Shown here in pieces: positions 21,151 through 26,947 of a stretch of DNA of 26,947 nt; position 1 is the first letter of the stretch, and the number at the start of each line of letters is the position of its first letter. The notes under the pieces are model-generated. The model was given only the letters and a program-made list of their open reading frames with translations, had not been told where the DNA came from and did not search any database. The DNA lies in contig CAZPAO010000028.1 of assembly GCA_964584665.1 (NCBI GenBank), positions 1-26,947 on the forward strand. Reading direction: 5' to 3'. The translations under genes and the position numbers were made by a program. This DNA is from DASUBN01 sp964584665 (lineage in GTDB: Bacteria; Pseudomonadota; Gammaproteobacteria; Natronospirales; REEB76).

Positions 21151-23984
21151 GCGAACTTCCTGACTTCACCGGACCCTGAGATATTAGTCACGCAACGCGC
21201 ACAGAGTCCGGGATGGGATTTGTCCTGACCCACGTCGGCCCGGTGATGCCAGCAGCGCACGCACTTCACGTGCTCGGAGGGCTTCACCTTCAGCCACAGG
21301 CCTGACACTTCCTCACCCGCCACCGCGTCCTTCGGGCGCGCCTCATCGCCATGCACCCGGGCATAGGAGGTGATGAGCGCGAAGCGCAGCTCCTCGCCGA
21401 GGCCCCCCAGAGCCTGGGCCAGCTCCGGCTCGCAGTAGAGATCCACTTCCGCATCGAGGGGCGAGCCGATCTTGCCGTCCACCCGCAGCTTCTCCAGCTC
21501 CTTGCGCACCGCGTCGCGCACCGAGAGCACCTGCTGCCAGAGCCGCATGTCGGTCTTGGCCGCTTCGGGCAACGCATACCAGGTGGCCAGGAACACCGAT
21601 TCCTCGTGCTTGCCCGGCAGGTGATGCCAGATCTCCTCCGCGGTGAAGCTCAAGATCGGCGCGAGCCAGCGCACCATGGCTTCCGCCACGTGGTGCAGGG
21701 CCGTCTGGCAGGAACGCCGCGCCACGCTGTCCGCTTGCGTCGTGTATTCCCGGTCCTTGATCACATCCAGGTAGAAGCTCGACAGGTCCACCACGCAGAA
21801 GGCATAGAGCTTCTGGTAGATGAGGTGGTACTGGTAGTCCTGGTAGGCCTGCACGATCTCCTTCTGCAGCTGCCGGGCCCGCTCCACCAGCCACAGGTCC
21901 AGGGCCAGCATCTTGGCCGGCGCCAGCGTGTGCTGGGCCGGGTCGAAGTCATAGAGGTTCGCCAGCAGGTAGCGCACCGTGTTGCGCATCTTCCGGTAGG
22001 CCTCGGCGTTGTGCTTCAGGATGTTGTCCGAGACCGTGAGTTCGCCGCTGTAGTCGGTGGATGCCACCCACAGGCGCAGCACGTCAGCGCCCAGGTTGGC
22101 GATGACCTTCTGGGGCACCACCACGTTGCCGATGGACTTGGACATCTTGCGTCCCTGCTCGTCCACGGTGAAGCCATGGGTCAGCACGTCCTTATAGGGC
22201 GCCTTGCCGCGTATCGCCACCGATGTCAGCAGCGAGGACTGGAACCAGCCGCGATGCTGGTCCGAGCCTTCCAGGTAGATGTCAGCCCGGTCTTCCTTGC
22301 CGATACCGAGACGCTTCTCACCCACGCAGTAGTGCACCACGCCGGAGTCGAACCACACGTCCAGGATGTCCTTGACCTTGTCGTAGTCGCCGGCCTCGTC
22401 ACCCAGGAAGTCCTTGCCCTCCCGGTCGAACCAGTAGTCCACGCCTTCCTTCTCCACGCCCTTGGCCACCGCCTCCAGCAGTTCCGAAGTGCGGGGATGC
22501 AACTCGCCTGATTCCTTGTGGACAAACAATGCGATGGGCACGCCCCAGGTGCGCTGGCGCGAGATGCACCAGTCCGGGCGGTTGCCCACCATGGCCTCGA
22601 TGCGGTTCTGGCCCCAGTCGGGGATCCACTTCACCTTCTTGATCTCGTCCATGGCGTGCTGGCGCAGGCCGTTGTGGTCCATGCCGATGAACCATTGCGG
22701 CGTGGCGCGGAAGATCACCGGCGTCTTGTGGCGCCAGCAATGGGGGTAGCTGTGCCTGAGGGTGGACTGGTGCAGCAGCGTGCCGTGGTCCTTCAACACC
22801 TGGATCACGTGGTCGTTGGCCTTGAACACGTGCTCGCCGGCGAAGATGGGCGTGTTCGGCAGGTAGATGCCGTTGCCGTCCACCGGGTTATTGATGGGCA
22901 AGTCATATGCGACGCCCAAGGCGAAGTCTTCCTGGCCGTGGCCCGGCGCCGTGTGCACCGCACCGGTGCCTGCATCCAGGGTCACGTGCTCGCCCAGCAC
23001 CAGCGGCACCGTGCGGTCGTAGAAGGGATGCTTCAGCATCAGGCCTTCCAGAGCCTTGCCCGTGGCGCGGCCCACGATCTCGTGGCTCCCCACACCCCAG
23101 CGCTGCATGATGCCGGGCACCATGGATTCCGCCAGCAGCACCCGCTCCGGGCCTGCGCCCAGATCGAACTGCACCAGCGCGTATTCGATCTCCGCGCCGA
23201 GAGCCACTGCCTGGTTGGCAGGCATGGTCCACGGCGTGGTGGTCCAGATGGCCACCGATACCGGCCCCGTGCCCGAGGCACCCTCGAGTTTCCCCAGGAA
23301 GGCCTTCTCGTCCACGGCCTTGAAGCGTACGTCGATGGTGGGCGAGGTCTTGTCCTCGTATTCCACTTCCGCTTCGGCCAGGGCCGAGGCGCAGTCCAGG
23401 CACCAGTACACCGGCTTCAGACCCTTATATAGGTGTCCGCGCTGGATCACTTCCGAGAGGGCCCGCAGCTGGTCCGCCTCGAACTGGAAGTTCATGGTCA
23501 GGTAAGGCTCGTCCCAGGCGCCGAGGATACCCAGACGCTTGAAGTCCTCCCGCTGGCGCGAGATCTGCTCTTTCGCATACTCGCGGCAGGCGGCGCGGAA
23601 CGTCCGCGCATCCACCTTCTGCCCTGGCTTGCCCACCTTCTTCTCCACCTGGAGTTCGATGGGAAGCCCATGGCAATCCCAGCCCGGTACATAGGGCGCG
23701 TCGAAACCGTCCAGGGAATGGGACTTCACCACGATGTCCTTCAGGACCTTGTTCACCGCGTGGCCGAGGTGGATGTCGCCGTTGGCGTACGGGGGGCCGT
23801 CCTGCAGGATGTAGCGCGGCTTGCCGGCGCGCGCCTTGCGGATGCGCCCGTAGAGATCCTCGTCCGCCCAGTGCTTCAGCCACTCCGGTTCCCGCCCCGG
23901 CAGGTTGGCCTTCATGGGGAAGTCCGTGCGGGGCAGGTTCAGGGTGCTCTTGTAGTCCGGGGCGTTGTCGGTTGTGTTGTCCAT
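21147..23984 (-). CDS. ileS: Isoleucyl-tRNA synthetase
   Basis: 945 residues, full length. The HIGH-class motif is HLGH in PYANGDIHLGHAVNK (about 57-71), and KMSKS is in GRKMSKSIGNVV (about 602-613). Editing (CP1) insertion motifs such as TTPWTMPANQAVALG and GTGAVHTAPGHGQEDF are present, as is a C-terminal zinc region (CVRCWHHRA, then CARCVTN). It charges tRNA-Ile and hydrolyses Val-AMP. The start at 23984 overlaps the ribF stop (TGATG); a longer start at 24020 lies wholly within ribF and is not supported. Residues HLYKG are encoded with the rare CTA-TAT near 23425-23432. Confidence 0.95.
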   Translation of the reverse strand: MDNTTDNAPDYKSTLNLPRTDFPMKANLPGREPEWLKHWADEDLYGRIRKARAGKPRYILQDGPPYANGDIHLGHAVNKVLKDIVVKSHSLDGFDAPYVPGWDCHGLPIELQVEKKVGKPGQKVDARTFRAACREYAKEQISRQREDFKRLGILGAWDEPYLTMNFQFEADQLRALSEVIQRGHLYKGLKPVYWCLDCASALAEAEVEYEDKTSPTIDVRFKAVDEKAFLGKLEGASGTGPVSVAIWTTTPWTMPANQAVALGAEIEYALVQFDLGAGPERVLLAESMVPGIMQRWGVGSHEIVGRATGKALEGLMLKHPFYDRTVPLVLGEHVTLDAGTGAVHTAPGHGQEDFALGVAYDLPINNPVDGNGIYLPNTPIFAGEHVFKANDHVIQVLKDHGTLLHQSTLRHSYPHCWRHKTPVIFRATPQWFIGMDHNGLRQHAMDEIKKVKWIPDWGQNRIEAMVGNRPDWCISRQRTWGVPIALFVHKESGELHPRTSELLEAVAKGVEKEGVDYWFDREGKDFLGDEAGDYDKVKDILDVWFDSGVVHYCVGEKRLGIGKEDRADIYLEGSDQHRGWFQSSLLTSVAIRGKAPYKDVLTHGFTVDEQGRKMSKSIGNVVVPQKVIANLGADVLRLWVASTDYSGELTVSDNILKHNAEAYRKMRNTVRYLLANLYDFDPAQHTLAPAKMLALDLWLVERARQLQKEIVQAYQDYQYHLIYQKLYAFCVVDLSSFYLDVIKDREYTTQADSVARRSCQTALHHVAEAMVRWLAPILSFTAEEIWHHLPGKHEESVFLATWYALPEAAKTDMRLWQQVLSVRDAVRKELEKLRVDGKIGSPLDAEVDLYCEPELAQALGGLGEELRFALITSYARVHGDEARPKDAVAGEEVSGLWLKVKPSEHVKCVRCWHHRADVGQDKSHPGLCARCVTNISGSGEVRKFA

Positions 23985-24931
23985 CAGTCCGTCTTTCGGT
24001 CCACGTTTTCGTCCAGCCACGCGCGGGTGGCGATGAGATCCAGGCGCACCTGGGCGGCAAGGCCGTCCAGACTATCAAAGTGCCGGTCGTCCCGCAGTCG
24101 CTGCAGGAGCTGCACCTCCAGGCGCCGGCCGTAGAGGTCGCCGTCGTAGTCCAGGAGGTGCGCTTCCACCACCAGCTCCGTGCCGCCCGCCGCCGGGCGC
24201 CTTCCTATATATGCGGCCGCATCCCGGCTGCCCCCGGCCAGACCGGTCACCCGTGCCGCGAAGATACCGCTCACCGGCGGCGTCTCGCGCTTGAGCGCCA
24301 GGTTCACGGTGGGGAAACCGAGCCGTCGGCCCAACCGCTCGCCGTGCATCACCCGGCCCGTGAGGCTGTAGGGCCGCCCCAGCAGCGCTTGAGCGCCTTC
24401 CATGTCGCCCGCCGCCAGCAGGGCGCGGATGCGGGTGCTGCTCACCCGCTCTGCCGCCACCATCACTGAAGTGGTGTCCGCCACCTCGAAACCCAAGTTC
24501 CCGCCGGCCGCTTTCAGCATCCCGAAGTCGCCGCGCCGGTCATGCCCGAAGCGGAAGTCGTCTCCCACCGTCAGGTGCCGCACCCCGAGGCCCTGCGCCA
24601 GCAGCCGGGCGATGAAATCCTCCGCCGGCATCGCAGCCAAGCTCCGGTCGAACTTCAGGCACAGCACCCGGTCCACGCCCGTGGCCTTGAGTTCGGGCCA
24701 CTTCTCCATGAAACGCGTCAGCCGCGCCGGCGCCTTGGGCCCGGCGAAATACTCCTGGGGCTGGGGTTCGAACAGCACCACCGTCGCCGGGAGGCCCATG
24801 CTCTTGGCGCGCCGCACCAGGTCCTGCAGCACCGCCCGATGGCCCAGGTGCACGCCGTCGAAGTTGCCGATGCTCGCCACCGTGCCGCGATGGCGCGGCT
24901 TCAGGTTCACGAGCCCCCGTATCAGTTCCAT
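23984..24931 (-). CDS. ribF: Bifunctional riboflavin kinase / FAD synthetase
   Basis: 315 residues. The N-terminal FAD-synthetase nucleotidyltransferase has GNFDGVHLGHRAVL (about 22-35, the HxGH motif) and SSTRIRALL (about 163-171, the SxxR motif). The C-terminal riboflavin-kinase domain has GRRLGFPTVNL (the GxPTxN motif, about 204-214) and the EAHLLDYDGDLYGR segment. It makes FMN then FAD, the cofactor of ThiO downstream. It is five bases after murJ and shares a stop/start with ileS. AAAYIG is encoded with GCA-TAT-ATA-GGA (near 24206), unusual for this genome. Confidence 0.95.
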   Translation of the reverse strand: MELIRGLVNLKPRHRGTVASIGNFDGVHLGHRAVLQDLVRRAKSMGLPATVVLFEPQPQEYFAGPKAPARLTRFMEKWPELKATGVDRVLCLKFDRSLAAMPAEDFIARLLAQGLGVRHLTVGDDFRFGHDRRGDFGMLKAAGGNLGFEVADTTSVMVAAERVSSTRIRALLAAGDMEGAQALLGRPYSLTGRVMHGERLGRRLGFPTVNLALKRETPPVSGIFAARVTGLAGGSRDAAAYIGRRPAAGGTELVVEAHLLDYDGDLYGRRLEVQLLQRLRDDRHFDSLDGLAAQVRLDLIATRAWLDENVDRKTD

Positions 24932-24936
24932 GGGGT

Positions 24937-26529
24937 TCAGACCGGCGTCGCGCCGCTCGCCGGCAGTTGGGTGCCTTTCACCCTGAGGTCATTGATGCGG
25001 AAGCCCAGCGCGAACAGCGTGCCGAAATAGGCCGCCACCGCCAGCAGCATCCACAGGGCCAGCCATTCCACCCGGTGCAGCGCGCTCCGCTCCATCCAGG
25101 TCTGCAGGCTGCCGGTGAAGAACAGCAGCATGGCGCCCATCACGCCGTTCGCGACCAGCACGCGCATCAGCAACTTCTTCCAGCCGTCGGTAGGCGCATA
25201 GATGCCCGCCTTGCGCAGGCCCCGGTAGAGCTGCCAGGCGTTCACGAAGGAAGCGATCGAGGTGCACAGCGCCAAGCCGGCATGCGGCGCGATGTATCCC
25301 GCCCGCGCCCAGGGCACGGTGATCAGCAGGTTCAGGATCAGGTTGGTGGCCACCGCCACCACCGCGGTGCGGAACGGCGTCTTGCTGTCCTGCCGCGCGT
25401 AGTAGGCGGGCAGCAGCACCTTCACCATGGTGAAGCTCAGGAGACCCATGGAATAGGTCGTCAGCGCCCAGGTCACCATCAGGGTGTCATGGGCGTCGAA
25501 GGCGCCGTAGTTGAACAACGTGGCGATCAACGGCCCGGAGAACATCAGAAGGCCCATGGCCGCCGGCAGCACCACCACGGCGGTGATGCGGAATCCCCAA
25601 TCGAGGGTCGCCGAGAACCCTGACATGTTCTTCAGGGCGTAATGCTGCGCCAGGTTCGGAAGCAGCACGGTACCGAGGGCGATGGAGAACACGCCCAGGG
25701 GGAACTCCATCATCCGATCCGCGTAGTACAACCAGCTCACGCTGCCGGTGGCCAGGAAGGACGCGATGATGGAGTCCACCACCAGGTTCACCTGGGCCAC
25801 CGAGGAGCTGAACACCGTCGGCAGCATCAGCTTCATGATGCGTGTCACCGCCTCGTGGGTCTCGCCCCAGCGCGGCCGCGGCAGCAGCCTTATCTGCATC
25901 AGGAAGGGTATCTGGAAGGCCAGCTGCACCACGCCGCCGATGAACACGCCCCAGGCCAGCGCCATGCCCGGCTGCGCGAGGTGCGGTGACAGCCAGATGA
26001 CCGCCAATATCATGCTGATGTTGAGCAGTACCGGCGTGAAGGACGGCACCCAGAACCGGCCGTAGGTGTTGAGGATGCCCCCGGCCATGGCCGTGAGCGA
26101 GATGAACATCAGATAAGGGAAGGTCACGCGCAACATGCGCACGGCCAGGTCGTACTTGTTGGGATCGCTGGTGAACCCCGGCGCGAAGACCCACATCACC
26201 ACCGGCGCACCGATCACGCCTATCAGGGTCACGACGAACAGCGTGAGACCCAGGCTCCCCGCCACCCGGTCCGCCAGCAGTTTCACATCATCATGGCTGC
26301 GGGTGGCCTTGTGCTCGGAGAGCACCGGCACGAAGGCCAGGGTGAAGGCGCCCTCGCCGAAGGTACGGCGCATGAAATTGGGGATCTTGTTCGCCTGGGT
26401 GAAGGCGTCCATGACCATGCCCGCGCCGAAATAGCGGGCCAGCACCATGTCCCGGGCGAAGCCCAGGATGCGGGAGATTAAGGTCATCCCTCCCACCAGG
26501 GAGGTGGCCTTGAACAGGGCGCGGGACAT
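24937..26529 (-). CDS. murJ: Lipid II flippase MurJ
   Basis: 530 residues, about 14 membrane helices, MOP/MATE-like exporter superfamily. The N-terminus SLVGGMTLISRILGFARDMVLARYFGAG carries the conserved Arg residues, and MDAFTQANKIPNFMRRTFGEGAFTLAFVPVL with its basic loop is the MurJ signature. It moves lipid II across the inner membrane for peptidoglycan synthesis. It is first in the murJ-ribF-ileS-lspA-ispH operon and divergent from rpsT across a 203-base spacer. The start at 26529 has a weak upstream ribosome site. Promoter not identified by eye. Confidence 0.95.
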   Translation of the reverse strand: MSRALFKATSLVGGMTLISRILGFARDMVLARYFGAGMVMDAFTQANKIPNFMRRTFGEGAFTLAFVPVLSEHKATRSHDDVKLLADRVAGSLGLTLFVVTLIGVIGAPVVMWVFAPGFTSDPNKYDLAVRMLRVTFPYLMFISLTAMAGGILNTYGRFWVPSFTPVLLNISMILAVIWLSPHLAQPGMALAWGVFIGGVVQLAFQIPFLMQIRLLPRPRWGETHEAVTRIMKLMLPTVFSSSVAQVNLVVDSIIASFLATGSVSWLYYADRMMEFPLGVFSIALGTVLLPNLAQHYALKNMSGFSATLDWGFRITAVVVLPAAMGLLMFSGPLIATLFNYGAFDAHDTLMVTWALTTYSMGLLSFTMVKVLLPAYYARQDSKTPFRTAVVAVATNLILNLLITVPWARAGYIAPHAGLALCTSIASFVNAWQLYRGLRKAGIYAPTDGWKKLLMRVLVANGVMGAMLLFFTGSLQTWMERSALHRVEWLALWMLLAVAAYFGTLFALGFRINDLRVKGTQLPASGATPV

Positions 26530-26644
26530 GCGGTTCGGGGCCTTGGGGCTTTAAGCGGCGTGACGGCCCGTCATGATACCGGCCGGGGGCCCTCCAGGCC
26601 ATGCCGGAAGCCTGAAAAGGCAGCCCCGGCAGAGAGTTAGAGGC

Positions 26645-26661
26645 GTTTTCGTTGCGAAAAC
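26645..26661. promoter_or_regulatory. Palindrome overlapping the rpsT -35
   Basis: GTTTTCG-TTG-CGAAAAC is a perfect 7+7 inverted repeat that covers the first bases of the rpsT -35 hexamer. It could be an operator or chance. Confidence 0.35.
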
Positions 26662-26680
26662 CGCCCGGAATCCGTATAGT
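26652..26680 (+). promoter_or_regulatory. Promoter of rpsT
   Basis: TTGCGA (26652-26657) and TATAGT (26675-26680), separated by the ideal 17 bases. It lies about 52 bases before the rpsT start, the only nearby rightward gene. Confidence 0.75.
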
Positions 26681-26732
26681 ACGCACCCTTTCGGGGCCAT
26701 CCCGACCAGATACAGGTTCCAGGAGCAGTACT

Positions 26733-26947
26733 TTGGCCAATACCAAGCAAGCTAAGAAGCGCGCCCGCCAGGCGATCGTGCACCGCGACCACAACGCCAC
26801 CATGCGTTCCATGGTGCGCAGCTACATCAAGAAGGTCGTGAAGGCCATCGGCGAAGGCAAGAAGGCCGATGCCGAGACCGCCTACAAGGAAGCCGTGCCG
26901 GTCATCGACCGCATGGCCGACAAGGGCCTGCTGCACCGCAACAAGGC
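26733..26947 (+). CDS. rpsT: 30S ribosomal protein S20, N-terminal part (runs off the right edge)
   Basis: 71 codons of a protein of about 87. It begins with TTG: (L/M)ANTKQAKKRARQ, then HRDHNATMRSMVRSYIKKVVKAI and AVPVIDRMADKGLLHRNKA, clearly S20, a 16S rRNA-binding three-helix bundle. AGGAG (26721-26725) lies seven bases before the TTG. E. coli rpsT also starts with UUG, which is tied to autogenous repression; the same start here suggests conserved feedback control. No ATG fits upstream in frame. Confidence 0.95.
   Translation, partial: MANTKQAKKRARQAIVHRDHNATMRSMVRSYIKKVVKAIGEGKKADAETAYKEAVPVIDRMADKGLLHRNK

Overview
This window is GC-rich (coding stretches reach roughly 65-70% G+C; for example 9661-9720 has 41 G+C of 60) and reads as chromosome of a gammaproteobacterium. 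The best evidence is the block murJ-ribF-ileS-lspA-ispH divergent from rpsT, followed by thiO, a Fur-family gene and a tRNA-Thr(CGU). Genus cannot be fixed from the sequence; a free-living Chromatiales- or Acidiferrobacterales-like lineage is a guess only.

Layout. (1) 1-3130: the left part of a prophage, all phage-type genes on the minus strand: a TerL fragment running off the left edge, a CxxCxGxG zinc-finger protein, a TerS-like protein and a short Rmf-like protein. Two tandem paralogous plus-strand lipoprotein genes sit among them like lysogenic-conversion cargo. (2) 3130-13475: ten or so genes of bacterial type: an SdpI-like membrane protein, a DUF4124 periplasmic protein, an AT-rich two-gene cassette of unknown function (DUF1828-like plus a partner), a DUF4337-like membrane protein, a large periplasmic protein, a TPR-GT9 glycosyltransferase, a TonB-dependent receptor, a ClC antiporter/channel and a MarR regulator. 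(3) 13478-15020: phage-type regulatory genes. A CI/LexA-like autocleavable repressor is divergent from two small minus-strand genes, with a lambda-like switch between them. (4) 15020-17940: an MBL-fold hydrolase translationally coupled to the repressor, two small unknown genes, a secreted protein, a VOC protein and tRNA-Thr, whose 3' end is duplicated 133 bp away. (5) 18008-26947: the housekeeping block (Fur-like, thiO, ispH, lspA, ileS, ribF, murJ, rpsT).

How it fits together. The phage-type genes in regions 1 and 3 lie in the order expected of one lambdoid genome (repressor, early genes, late regulator, terminase, all leftward), but about 10.3 kb of non-phage DNA separates them. That DNA is bounded by two same-orientation copies of a 27-bp palindromic repeat (3149-3175 and 13477-13503). 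One prophage split by repeat-mediated insertion is an attractive but unproven reading. The least explained functional unit is the AT-rich DUF1828-like two-gene cassette at 4353-5617. The clearest regulatory structure is the divergent switch at 14296-14357, where two promoters share overlapping -35 boxes and 13-bp repeats lie 23 bp apart. No rRNA, CRISPR array, integrase or transposase was seen.
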